Positions 1 to 5,852 of a stretch of 31,817 bases of DNA are shown in pieces (position 1 is the stretch's first letter; each line of letters starts with the position of its first letter). The stretch is from a virus: the IMG/VR virus record IMGVR_UViG_3300046517_001014, positions 1 through 31,817 of that record. One strand, written 5' to 3'. The translations under genes and the position numbers were made by a program. The notes under the pieces are model-generated. The model was not told the DNA's origin, did not search any database, and saw only the letters and a program-made list of their open reading frames with translations.

Positions 1-1
1 C

Positions 2-961
2 GGGGCCCAGCTCTGCGGCCAGCTCCGGGACCAGCTCTGGGGCCAGCTCCGGGACCAGCTCGGGGGCCAGCTCTGGGGCCAGCTCTGGGGCCAGCTCTGG
101 GGCCAGCTCTGGGGCCAGCTCGGGGGCCAGCTCGGGGACCAGCTCCGGGGCCAGCTCGGGGACCAGCTCCGGGGCCAGCTCGGGGGCCAGCTCCGGGGCC
201 AGCTCCGGGGCCAGCTCTGGGGCCAGCTCGGGGAGGCCTATAACCAGACCTGGTGTTGGGGGCAGTGCGAGAGCTACTGGACGGCATGGGCGAGGTTCGC
301 GATCAGCGTCGGCGTCAAGGTCACTGACGAGCAAGAGCGCCGACTCCGCCTGTGGGAGCAGCTCGCTCGCGCCGCGTTCATGGCGCTGTCCTGGCGCGGC
401 GTCTCGATCCTCGTGCAGCACCCGAGCGTCGCGCGGTTCGACGCGTCGCATCGGCTGCACTGCGCCGATGGCCCCGCGCTCGCGTGGCCTGACGGATATT
501 CGGTGTACGCGGTCAGCGGCATCCGCCTGACGCCCGAGCGCGGCGCCGCGATGGTGGCGGGAACGCTCACGGCGACCGAGATTCGCGACGAGCCGAACGC
601 CGAGGTACGGCGCGTGCTCGTCGCCCAGTACAACGCCGGCGACAGCGGACGCTACCTGCGCGACGTCGGCGCCAAGGTGATACACGCGGACGTTGATGCG
701 CTCGGGCTGTCGCGGCGGCTCCTGCGGATCGATCAGGAGGGCGACGAGCCCTTCGTCGCGGTCGAAGTCACCAACTCGACGCCCGAGCCCGACGGCCACC
801 GGAAGCTCTACACGTTCCGCTGTCACCCCCAGCTCCGGCCGCTGCCGATCCGCGGCATCCGCTCCGACTACGGAGCCCCGCAGGAGATGAACTGCCAGAA
901 CGCGATCGCGTCGACCTACGGCTACGCCGGCGCCGACTACCGCCCGGTCGTGGAGACCTGA
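2..961 (+). CDS. DUF6745-type protein with N-terminal QLxx repeats, 5' partial
   Basis: The reading frame is open from the left edge of the window, so the true start lies outside it; the first ATG in view (380) is internal. The visible protein has two parts. The first is 19 tandem four-residue units of the form Gln-Leu-(Trp/Arg/Gly)-(Gly/Asp), from about position 8. The second is a domain of about 240 residues starting near [11 protein letters not shown]. That domain carries landmarks I associate with DUF6745: [10 protein letters not shown], a [19 protein letters not shown] stretch, and [15 protein letters not shown]. No biochemical function is known to me. The same frame runs without a break from the repeats into the conserved domain, which is the main reason for choosing it over the other two open frames in the repeat. 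The next gene starts 3 bp after the stop. Family identity is from memory of the motifs; the function is unknown. Confidence 0.8.
   Translation, partial: GAQLCGQLRDQLWGQLRDQLGGQLWGQLWGQLWGQLWGQLGGQLGDQLRGQLGDQLRGQLGGQLRGQLRGQLWGQLGEAYNQTWCWGQCESYWTAWARFAISVGVKVTDEQERRLRLWEQLARAAFMALSWRGVSILVQHPSVARFDASHRLHCADGPALAWPDGYSVYAVSGIRLTPERGAAMVAGTLTATEIRDEPNAEVRRVLVAQYNAGDSGRYLRDVGAKVIHADVDALGLSRRLLRIDQEGDEPFVAVEVTNSTPEPDGHRKLYTFRCHPQLRPLPIRGIRSDYGAPQEMNCQNAIASTYGYAGADYRPVVET
8..235 (+). repeat. 12-bp coding minisatellite, 19 units
   Basis: Nineteen head-to-tail 12-bp units of the form CAGCTC-NGG-GRC run without a single indel. Almost all variation is at two bases: the first base of codon 3 (T, C or G, giving Trp, Arg or Gly; one unit has TGC, Cys) and the second base of codon 4 (G or A, giving Gly or Asp; the last unit ends in Glu). 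Units 6 to 9 are four identical WG units. Units 11 to 14 alternate GD-RG-GD-RG, a 24-bp higher-order period. This pattern suggests recent expansion by slippage or unequal recombination. Confidence 0.95.
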
Positions 962-964
962 TCC

Positions 965-1228
965 ATGCCCGCGATCACGCTCTCCGACTGGAAGCGCGGC
1001 GCTGGTCTCGCCGGCGACGAGTGGACGCACCGGCGCGAGCGGGACGGCTGCGTCGAGATCTACTGGCCCGGCCAGCTCGACGGGCGCGACGGCTGGTGGT
1101 GGGCGATAGGGACCGCTGACGAGATGTTCCTCGCGGGTGGCTGGGCGGCGGGGTCGGTGCGCGACCGCAACGTGGACATCGCGCGGGCGATCGTCCGATT
1201 CGCGCCGGCGCCGGCGAGGGTCTCGTGA
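965..1228 (+). CDS. hypothetical protein, 87 aa
   Basis: This is a small, Trp-rich soluble protein that I do not recognise. It has a DGWWWAIG segment near residue 42 and no signal peptide or membrane segment. The ATG is preceded by a GGAG near 951-954, about 10 bp upstream. It follows the DUF6745-type gene by 3 bp. Its stop overlaps the GTG start of the next gene in a GTGA, so it is read in the same transcript. Composition and codon use match its neighbours. Confidence 0.65.
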   Translation: MPAITLSDWKRGAGLAGDEWTHRRERDGCVEIYWPGQLDGRDGWWWAIGTADEMFLAGGWAAGSVRDRNVDIARAIVRFAPAPARVS

Positions 1229-1431
1229 GCGTGCTCGCGCTCGCCCTGATCTTCGCCGGCGTGTTCGCGCTCGGCTACTCGTTCCGCTGGGCGCTCGAGC
1301 AGCATCCGCCCCTGCCTGCGCTCCCACCGGCGACCGCCCGGGCCATCCGCCGAGCTCGCCGGGCAAACCGCATCGAGGCGCGCGAGATTCAGGCGTCGCG
1401 CTGGTTTCGCGACGACGAGGAGACCCGGTAG
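1225..1431 (+). CDS. small single-pass membrane protein, 68 aa
   Basis: The GTG start at 1225 overlaps the upstream stop (GTGA). Residues 2 to 18 (SVLALALIFAGVFALGY) form one hydrophobic segment at the extreme N-terminus. It is followed by a Pro/Ala linker and a strongly basic, then acidic, cytoplasmic-type tail (RRARRANRIEAREIQ). This is the layout of a small N-in or signal-anchor phage membrane protein. No family is recognised. The next gene starts directly after its TAG stop. Confidence 0.6.
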   Translation: MSVLALALIFAGVFALGYSFRWALEQHPPLPALPPATARAIRRARRANRIEAREIQASRWFRDDEETR

Positions 1432-1845
1432 ATGGCGGCCGACCCCAAGAAGCCCAGCTGGAGGACCGTGATCAAGCGGATGGACCCCGAGTACCTCTAC
1501 GCTGAGGATCTCGGCGGGCCCGGCACGACCGCCGACGTCGAGGTCGTCGACAGCGGCAAGTGCACGATCAAGAACCCGGGCGGCAAGAAGGAGACTCTCT
1601 ATCTCGCGTTCAAGGGCAAGAGCAAGAAGCTCGGCCTGAACGCTACGATGGCCAAGACGCTCACGAGCCTGTGCGGCTCGGATCACTGGGGCGACTGGCG
1701 CGGTTGGATCACGCTCGTAGTGATCCACAAGCGGATGCGCGATCCGACGACCGACGACATCGAGGACATGGACGTCATCAGGATCGCGCCCGAGCGACCG
1801 CGCCGAGCTCCATCGGGTGCAGCGCCGTCCGAGGCCAAGCCGTGA
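1432..1845 (+). CDS. phage recombination-cassette-associated protein, 137 aa
   Basis: The sequence has the pattern of a widespread phage protein found beside single-strand annealing and exonuclease genes: an N-terminal YLYAEDLGG, a central basic GGKKETLYLAFKGKSKKLGLN, then an MAKTLTSLCGSDHWGDWRGW segment. I recall the family as conserved but without an assigned biochemical role. A single-strand or duplex DNA-binding accessory role is plausible from its place two genes upstream of the nuclease, but this is inference. The ATG follows the previous TAG directly and has GAGGAG about 9 bp upstream. The 3' end overlaps the next GTG by GTGA. Confidence 0.75.
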   Translation: MAADPKKPSWRTVIKRMDPEYLYAEDLGGPGTTADVEVVDSGKCTIKNPGGKKETLYLAFKGKSKKLGLNATMAKTLTSLCGSDHWGDWRGWITLVVIHKRMRDPTTDDIEDMDVIRIAPERPRRAPSGAAPSEAKP

Positions 1846-2192
1846 GCTCCCCGATGAAGCCGAGCGATCCAGCGTACTGGATGCTCGAAGAGGGGCTCTC
1901 GGATCCGAGCAAGAGATCGACGCCGACGGTCCACCGCGACGGCTGCTACATCTGCGACGACCCGGAGTTCTCGCTCATGGGGCTGCCGCTGTGCTTTGGC
2001 TGCCACGTCTGCGGCGAGCATGTCGCGGCCGACGATTGCGTGTGCGAGGAGTGCGGCCACGACCACAGCGAGCCGCCGGACATCACGATCGCGCAGGCCA
2101 CTGCGTGGTCGAGCGACGGAGGCAGGCCGTTCGAGGAAGGGTGGTGGTTCGATAACTGCGACCCATTCGACGAGCTACAGGCGGCGCCATGA
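1842..2192 (+). CDS. cysteine-rich zinc-ribbon-like protein, 116 aa
   Basis: The start is GTG at 1842, in a GTGA overlap; an ATG at 1854 is the alternative. Between residues 35 and 75 there are three Cys clusters: CYIC (35, 38), CFGCHVC (51, 54, 57) and CVCEEC (66, 68, 71), plus His60, His73 and His75. This is enough for two zinc sites, as in treble-clef or zinc-ribbon domains. The N- and C-terminal thirds are acidic. It lies between the recombination-associated protein and the PD-(D/E)XK nuclease, so a nucleic-acid-binding accessory role is reasonable but unproven. The ATGA overlap couples it to the nuclease gene. Confidence 0.65.
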   Translation: MSSPMKPSDPAYWMLEEGLSDPSKRSTPTVHRDGCYICDDPEFSLMGLPLCFGCHVCGEHVAADDCVCEECGHDHSEPPDITIAQATAWSSDGGRPFEEGWWFDNCDPFDELQAAP

Positions 2193-3169
2193 GCGATCCG
2201 TACGCCACCTCCCACGAGGACTGGGATCCGCCGGACGACCCGATGCCCGACGATCTCCGCGTCGAGCTCGCGGCCCCCAACATGCGCAAGCTCGTCGATC
2301 CGCGCACGCTGCCGGCGCGCCTCAGCCACCTGCGCGCCGCCGGGGAGTCAGGCGCGCACTGCCTGCACGCGTTCCAGGACGACGACGACGACTCGCTCTC
2401 CAAGCGGCTCGGCACGGGTACGCACGCGCTCCTGTTGGGCAAGCCCACGGCGCTGTGGGAGCAGGAGAGCAAGGCGAGCAAGGCCGCCCGCGACAAGGCG
2501 CTCAAGCTCGGCAAGCCGGCCCCCAAGGTGACCATGGCGCCGCGCTCGGGAGATGAATGGGCGAAGTTCCGCGCGCAGAACCCCGGCGCGACCATCCTGA
2601 TCCGCAGCGAGATGGACGCGGCTCGGCGCATGGTCGACGCGATCCGCGCCAACGCCCACGCTGACCGGCTGCTCTCCGTGCCCGGCCTGATCTGCGAGCG
2701 CACCATCCTGTGGTCGCAGCTCGGGCGCGCTCGACGTTCGACGCCCGACGTTCGCGCGCTCGCCGGCGCGCACGGCCCCTCGTTCAACGCCGAGATCAAG
2801 ACGGCGCGGTCCGTTGCTCCATTCTGGTTCGCGCTCGACGCCAAGCGGAGGGGCTACCACGCGCAACTCGCCGACCAGTCCGCAGCGATCGCGTTCGAGA
2901 CCGGATCGCCACCGCGCGAGAGTTACATCATCGCGGTCGAGAGCAGCCGGCCGCACGTGGTGCAGGTCTACGAGGTGCCGCAGTCGATCCTTGAGGCCGG
3001 CGCGAAGCTGGTCGCGACCTGGATGGAACGCCTCGCGATGTACGAGGCGACGAACATGTGGGGCGGCTACTCGCCTCGTATCGAGGTCCTGGAGTTCGTC
3101 GAGCGCGGCAGCGACGTCGCTGATCCGAGCTGGATGCGCGACGACGAGGAAGGAGAAGCGCCGACCTGA
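2189..3169 (+). CDS. PD-(D/E)XK exonuclease, RecE/DUF3799-like
   Basis: Predicted 326-residue nuclease of the RecE-like family (PDDEXK-like, DUF3799), which resects double-stranded ends for phage single-strand annealing recombination. In order: GTGTHALLLG at residues 75-84 (helical N-terminal motif with a His metal ligand), E160 in ERTILW, the PD motif with D177 in STPDV, EIK with E192 and K194, and YHAQLADQ at 213-220 (the glutamine helix motif). Together these form the complete D...ExK catalytic core. Length fits the family. The ATG overlaps the preceding stop (ATGA). No annealing protein of the RecT or Beta type is visible downstream; a partner may lie left of the window. Confidence 0.85.
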   Translation: MSDPYATSHEDWDPPDDPMPDDLRVELAAPNMRKLVDPRTLPARLSHLRAAGESGAHCLHAFQDDDDDSLSKRLGTGTHALLLGKPTALWEQESKASKAARDKALKLGKPAPKVTMAPRSGDEWAKFRAQNPGATILIRSEMDAARRMVDAIRANAHADRLLSVPGLICERTILWSQLGRARRSTPDVRALAGAHGPSFNAEIKTARSVAPFWFALDAKRRGYHAQLADQSAAIAFETGSPPRESYIIAVESSRPHVVQVYEVPQSILEAGAKLVATWMERLAMYEATNMWGGYSPRIEVLEFVERGSDVADPSWMRDDEEGEAPT

Positions 3170-3247
3170 CAACGCTTTCGGCAGCGCGCCGTTGGTCATG
3201 CAGTAGTGCGCTAGGAGCAGGGTGGCGGACCTGGCCGAGAATCCGCC

Positions 3248-3266
3248 CGCCGGCATTCCGCCGGCG
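3248..3266 (+). terminator. GC-rich hairpin after the recombination cassette
   Basis: A perfect 7-bp inverted repeat CGCCGGC / GCCGGCG is separated by a 5-base ATTCC loop. It lies about 80 bp after the nuclease stop, in a 199-bp intergenic region. There is no T-run after it, so intrinsic termination is uncertain; it could equally be an RNA-processing or attenuation element. Confidence 0.35.
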
Positions 3267-3269
3267 CCT

Positions 3270-3356
3270 GTCAGCGATGGAAGGAACGACGATCGGGTGA
3301 GGATTTTCGCATTGCCTCACCCGACCGAACCGCGGGTTCGACGCCCGCCGCTGGCA
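3270..3356 (+). ncRNA. tRNA-like structured element (non-canonical)
   Basis: The 87-nt segment can close like a tRNA. GTCAGCG at 3270-3276 pairs over 7 bp, with one G-U, to CGCTGGC at 3349-3355. Immediately inside is a canonical T-arm: a GCGGG / CCCGC stem around the loop TTCGACG (3337-3343). The middle does not fit a normal tRNA. Instead of D and anticodon arms it has a perfect 10-bp stem, TCGGGTGAGG / CCTCACCCGA (3293-3302 and 3315-3324), with a 12-base loop. No CCA is encoded. It may be a degenerate or highly divergent tRNA, a tRNA mimic, or an accidental fold. It ends just before the ribosome binding site of the next gene. Confidence 0.35.
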
Positions 3357-3357
3357 C

Positions 3358-3362
3358 GGAGG
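3358..3362 (+). promoter_or_regulatory. ribosome binding site fixing the start at 3369
   Basis: GGAGG lies 6 bp before ATG 3369. The frame is open upstream to 3222, but that extension crosses the structured elements and has shadow-like composition. The strong site supports the short version of the protein. Confidence 0.8.
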
Positions 3363-3368
3363 TATCTA

Positions 3369-3560
3369 ATGGATCAGTTCAACGGAGTGAAGGTGTTCTC
3401 GAGCACGAAGCGCGAGGACAGGGCCGTCATGGGCGAGGCCATCACCGCGTGGCTCGCCGCGCACAGGCGAATCAAGGTCGTCGACAAGGTCGTCTCGCAG
3501 TCGTCGGACAGCGAGTTCCACTGCCTGTCGATCACGCTCTTCTACAGCGAGGGGCCGTGA
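3369..3560 (+). CDS. conserved small hypothetical protein, 63 aa
   Basis: The protein starts MDQFNGVKVFSSTKREDR and continues with a helix (MGEAITAWLAA), a strand (IKVVDKVVSQSS) and a final DSEFHCLSITLFY strand. I recall similar short proteins (VFS-T...DR, QSSDSEFHCL) in bacterial genomes, but no function for them. The alternating helix and strand pattern suggests a compact alpha/beta fold. It has the best ribosome binding site in the early region and starts a new set of genes after the structured intergenic region. Its stop overlaps the next GTG (GTGA). Confidence 0.75.
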   Translation: MDQFNGVKVFSSTKREDRAVMGEAITAWLAAHRRIKVVDKVVSQSSDSEFHCLSITLFYSEGP

Positions 3561-3751
3561 GCGCTCGCGTCACCAAGCCCGACACCTCGTCGAGGTCCTA
3601 CAAGGCAATGCTGCTCGCGCTGACGGGCGAGGTCAGCGTCCAGGCCGCGGCGGAGCGGTACGGGCTCTCGGCCACCACCGTCTATAACGCGATAGCCAGG
3701 GAGCGCGAACGGCAGCGCGACGCGAACCCCGAGGACGAGCTCACGTGCTGA
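3557..3751 (+). CDS. small helix-turn-helix DNA-binding protein, 64 aa
   Basis: Starting at GTG 3557 (GTGA overlap), residues about 26 to 50 read VQAAAERYGLSATTVYNAI. This is a textbook helix-turn-helix in which LSATTVYNAI is the recognition helix, as in resolvase, transposase or sigma-like HTH domains. The N-terminus is basic and Ser/Thr-rich and the C-terminus is charged. At this size it could be a minimal regulator or excisionase-like factor. It sits four genes upstream of the integrase, which fits a control role, but its target is unknown. The last 7 bp overlap the next gene. Confidence 0.7.
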   Translation: MSARVTKPDTSSRSYKAMLLALTGEVSVQAAAERYGLSATTVYNAIARERERQRDANPEDELTC

Positions 3752-3930
3752 ACCGCGACGAGCTGGCCGCGCTCGCCCGCGCCGTCGTCTACGTGCTCGC
3801 CGGCGCTGCGATCCTCGTCGCGATCGGGTGGTGGCTCAGCTGGTGGGCGACTGGCGCGATCGTGATCGGCGGTCTCGCGGCTGCGGGGCTGGACGCGTGG
3901 CGTCGCCCGGGCTGGTGGAGGATGTGGTGA
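3745..3930 (+). CDS. small two-pass membrane protein, 61 aa
   Basis: The GTG start at 3745 lies inside the preceding gene. After a short charged N-terminus (LNRDELAALARA) there are two hydrophobic stretches, about residues 14-28 (VVYVLAGAAILVAIG) and 34-47 (WATGAIVIGGLAA), joined by a Trp-rich turn (WWLSWW). It ends in a basic, Trp-rich tail. No family is recognised. Small early membrane proteins next to an integrase are sometimes superinfection-exclusion factors; that is a guess here. Confidence 0.55.
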   Translation: MLNRDELAALARAVVYVLAGAAILVAIGWWLSWWATGAIVIGGLAAAGLDAWRRPGWWRMW

Positions 3931-4094
3931 CCCCTCCATCCCGAATCCGCATGACCGCCGCCGCGATGGTCGCGCCCGTGGCCGTGGCCGTGGCCGTGCT
4001 GGCGCTCCCCGTGCCTGACCTGCTTGTCGTGCCGCTGATTCTTGGTGCGGGATGGGTGTCCGGTCGCGTGCTGGACAGGCGGCTACGGCGGTGA
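3927..4094 (+). CDS. small membrane protein, 55 aa
   Basis: The GTG start at 3927 overlaps the preceding stop (GTGA). Residues about 9 to 45 are almost entirely Ala, Val, Leu, Ile and Pro (AAAMVAPVAVAVAVLALPVPD, then LLVVPLILGAGWVSG), enough for two membrane segments. The tail VLDRRLRR is strongly basic, so the C-terminus is probably cytoplasmic. It is the second tiny membrane protein in a row and is coupled both upstream and downstream by GTGA overlaps. I do not recognise it. Confidence 0.5.
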   Translation: MTPPSRIRMTAAAMVAPVAVAVAVLALPVPDLLVVPLILGAGWVSGRVLDRRLRR

Positions 4095-4441
4095 CCCGCG
4101 CCGACCTCGACGCGATCCGGGCCGTGATCCGCGAGGAGCTCGCGCGCGCGGTCCACTCCGGACGAGCGTCGGAGGTGGAAATCGGCGCGCTGGTCCAAGG
4201 AGAGATCCAGTGCGAGCAACCAAGGAGCGAGTCCATGGACCCTATCAGCACGGCAGGCGCTGGCGCGTCATCCTCGTCCGAGTGGACGGCGAGCGCAGCG
4301 TGGAGACGTTTGCGAGCGAGGCCCTCGCGCGGAAAGCAGCGGCCGACGCCCGCGGCGAGATCGACGGCCGAACCCTCGCCGGCGCCGTCGCGCTCTACCT
4401 CGCGCACCTCACGGCGCGGGGCCGCAAGGAGCGCACGGTGA
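4091..4441 (+). CDS. possible small helical protein overlapping the integrase
   Basis: GTG 4091 overlaps the preceding stop in GTGA, like the other genes of this chain. The first 40 residues (TRADLDAIRAVIREELARAV, then HSGRASEVEIGALVQGE) look genuinely coded: helical, acidic and basic residues in register. The frame then runs out of phase into the integrase gene for 232 bp. There the translation becomes a Ser/Arg/Ala-rich shadow with no natural character. Either the gene has a long overlap, or it has lost its own stop. A frameshift near 4200 could also fuse the helix to the integrase N-terminus. The first part is more credible than the last. Confidence 0.4.
   Translation: MTRADLDAIRAVIREELARAVHSGRASEVEIGALVQGEIQCEQPRSESMDPISTAGAGASSSSEWTASAAWRRLRARPSRGKQRPTPAARSTAEPSPAPSRSTSRTSRRGAARSAR
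4197..4203 (+). promoter_or_regulatory. ribosome binding site of the integrase
   Basis: AAGGAGA lies about 6 bp before GTG 4210. It supports starting the integrase there and not at the upstream in-frame ATG 4042, whose extra 56 residues are Arg/Gly/Pro-rich shadow sequence. Confidence 0.7.
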
Positions 4442-5220
4442 CGACGGTGCGCTACCGGCTGCACGGCCTCTTGCGGCTGGCCGAGCGCGACCGGCCGCTG
4501 CGCCAGCTGACCGCGCGGCTCGCCGCGGAGCTGCTCGGGCGCCGTGTACTCGAAGTGGTCGCGGACACCCAGGTCGGCGAGCTCGCGGCCGCGCGCGGGC
4601 TCGCCGCGTGGTGCACGGCGCAGGGCTGGCTACCGGGCGACCCGTTCGCGGGGCTCGAGGCGTCCGGCGCGCGGGCCCGCGGCAAGGCCCAGCTGCGGAT
4701 CGACGAGGCGCGCCGGTTCGCCGCCCACGCCCTGGCCGAGGGCACCCCGGCCGGGCTCGCCGCGGCGGTCGCGCTGCTGATGGGCGCGCGGGCCGGGGAG
4801 GTGGTCGACCGGGTCTGCCGCGACGTCGACGATGGCGCCCGGGTACTGTGGATCGAGCGGGCCAAGACCAGGCGCGGCGACCGGCAGCTCGAGGTGCCCG
4901 AGGTCCTGCGCCCGCGCCTGGCCGCGTTGGTGGCGGGCCGGGCCGGGGGTGAGCCGCTGTGGGGCGACGTCGACCGCCACTGGCTCGGCTACCACGTCAG
5001 GCGGCTGTGCGAGGCTGCGGGGGTGCCGGTGGTCTGCCCGCATGGCCTGCGCGGCACCTACGCGTCGATCTCGGCGGGCGCGGTGCCGGTCGAGCACGTC
5101 GCCCGCGAGTTGGGGCAGACCGGGCCCGGGGTGACGCGGCGGCACTATCTCGCACCTGGGGCCGAGCAGGCGGGCCAGCAGCGGGCTGCGCTGCGCGTGC
5201 TGACCGGAGGTCGACGATGA
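4210..5220 (+). CDS. int: tyrosine recombinase integrase
   Basis: A 336-residue integrase that should recombine attP with a host attB and so establish lysogeny. The N-terminus (HGPYQHGRRWRVILVRVDGE) resembles the AP2-like arm-binding domain. A SAM-like core-binding domain covers about residues 55-150 (TLAGAVALYLAHL...). The catalytic domain has Arg194 in MGARAGEV, a beta-hairpin Lys in AKTRRGDRQL, His278 and Arg281 in HGLRGTY, and the nucleophile Tyr313 in RRHYLAPG. The usual GH of box III appears as ELGQTGPG, so that position is atypical. The start is GTG with AAGGAGA. It ends in an ATGA overlap with the next gene, and the tRNA-Leu half-site lies about 420 bp downstream. Confidence 0.92.
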   Translation: MRATKERVHGPYQHGRRWRVILVRVDGERSVETFASEALARKAAADARGEIDGRTLAGAVALYLAHLTARGRKERTVTTVRYRLHGLLRLAERDRPLRQLTARLAAELLGRRVLEVVADTQVGELAAARGLAAWCTAQGWLPGDPFAGLEASGARARGKAQLRIDEARRFAAHALAEGTPAGLAAAVALLMGARAGEVVDRVCRDVDDGARVLWIERAKTRRGDRQLEVPEVLRPRLAALVAGRAGGEPLWGDVDRHWLGYHVRRLCEAAGVPVVCPHGLRGTYASISAGAVPVEHVARELGQTGPGVTRRHYLAPGAEQAGQQRAALRVLTGGRR

Positions 5221-5612
5221 GCGAGACCAGAGGACCACTGACCGCGGCCGAGCTTGCGCTTGTGCTCGACCGCAACGGCGACCTCCTGTCCGAGGTCGTC
5301 AGCGAGCGCGAGTACCAGATCGTGGAGGCGATGGCGCGCGAGATCCTGATGCACCGCGACGCGATGGCACCGGCGATGCTGCGTGCGACCCGGCTCTACA
5401 CGGACGAGCTGGGCGCGCTGCGCAAGCGGGTGGCCGAGCTGGAGACTGCGCAGGCGTGGGCGGCGACTGACGAGCGGATCGAGGTGATCCGGATCGCCAT
5501 CGAGGTGCTCGACAACGAAGGGGAGACCGAGACGGCGCAGGTACTGCGCTCGATGATGGACGAGGCGAACGCTGGGAACTCGACCCCGGGTCAGGTTCCC
5601 GGCGGGGCATAA
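5217..5612 (+). CDS. coiled-coil hypothetical protein, 131 aa
   Basis: The ATG overlaps the integrase stop (ATGA). The protein is mostly helical: LTAAELALVLDRNG, an acidic helix to residue 60, and a heptad-like LGALRKRVAELETAQ around residues 64-80 typical of a short coiled coil. The C-terminal tail is Gly/Pro-rich and disordered. There is no membrane segment or known motif. Being cotranscribed with the integrase and ending 30 bp before attP, it might be a directionality factor or a host-takeover protein, but nothing in the sequence proves it. It uses TAA, a rare stop in this window. Confidence 0.65.
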   Translation: MSETRGPLTAAELALVLDRNGDLLSEVVSEREYQIVEAMAREILMHRDAMAPAMLRATRLYTDELGALRKRVAELETAQAWAATDERIEVIRIAIEVLDNEGETETAQVLRSMMDEANAGNSTPGQVPGGA

Positions 5613-5641
5613 CGCCCGAGAGGATCCGGGCTAAGTAGCTG

Positions 5642-5696
5642 TGCGCGAAGGGGGACTCGAACCCCCACGGTGTTACCCACTAGCACCTCAAGGCAG
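5642..5696 (-). other. attP: phage attachment site (attP): 3' half of tRNA-Leu(GAG)
   Basis: Read on the minus strand, the segment is the 3' half of a class II tRNA. It contains the anticodon loop TTGAGGT (anticodon GAG), the 3' anticodon strand GCTAG, a long variable arm, a perfect T-arm (GGGGG, loop TTCGAGT, CCCCC), the 3' acceptor strand TTCGCGC and discriminator A. The expected 5' half is absent. The would-be 5' anticodon strand (CTGCC) pairs poorly with GCTAG, and no D-arm or acceptor partner (GCGCGAA) follows. A truncated tRNA 3' half beside a tyrosine integrase is the classical attP identity block, which rebuilds the host tRNA gene after integration. Confidence 0.88.
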
Positions 5697-5798
5697 ACGA
5701 CCGACGCGATCACGGCAACTTGCGGGCGACCTGGTTTCCAGCGCGCCGATTCCGCCGCAGGTTCGCCGGGTTGCGCTGGGAACCCCGCCCATAATTCA

Positions 5799-5840
5799 CG
5801 TGCGCACGAAATTCAGGCTTGCGCTCCTGATTGTCGTGCG
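5799..5840 (+). promoter_or_regulatory. operator-like palindrome and half-site
   Basis: CGTGCGCACG at 5799-5808 is a perfect 10-bp palindrome. Its half TCGTGCG recurs at 5834-5840, between the putative -35 and -10 boxes. CGCACGA (5803-5809) and TCGTGCG therefore also form a 7-bp inverted repeat. This arrangement suits a dimeric repressor that blocks the promoter. No repressor is identified with confidence. Confidence 0.45.
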
Positions 5841-5846
5841 TATAGT
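5819..5846 (+). promoter_or_regulatory. promoter, probably giving a leaderless mRNA
   Basis: TTGCGC at 5819-5824 and TATAGT at 5841-5846 are separated by 16 bp, a good sigma-70-type match in otherwise very GC-rich DNA. The ATG at 5853 lies only 6 bp after the -10 box, where transcription itself would start. No Shine-Dalgarno sequence is present, so the transcript would be leaderless. Confidence 0.6.
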
Positions 5847-5852
5847 AATCTC

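Noticed and set aside
1-240. Repeat array read in the third forward frame as Ser-Ser-Gly-(Ala/Thr)
   Set aside because: That frame makes one variable base silent, but beyond the repeat it gives unnatural Arg/Ser/Ala-rich sequence, while the second frame continues into a recognisable conserved domain.
3270-3356. Calling this segment a normal tRNA gene with a named anticodon
   Set aside because: The D-arm is absent and no 7-base anticodon loop on a 5-bp stem can be formed, so only a tRNA-like element is reported.
4042-4209. N-terminal extension of the integrase from ATG 4042
   Set aside because: The extra 56 residues are Arg/Gly/Pro-rich shadow sequence, and AAGGAGA at the right distance supports GTG 4210.
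5612-5636. GCCCG-AGAGGATC-CGGGC hairpin after the integrase operon as terminator
   Set aside because: The stem is only 5 bp with an 8-base loop and no T-run; too weak to list as a feature.
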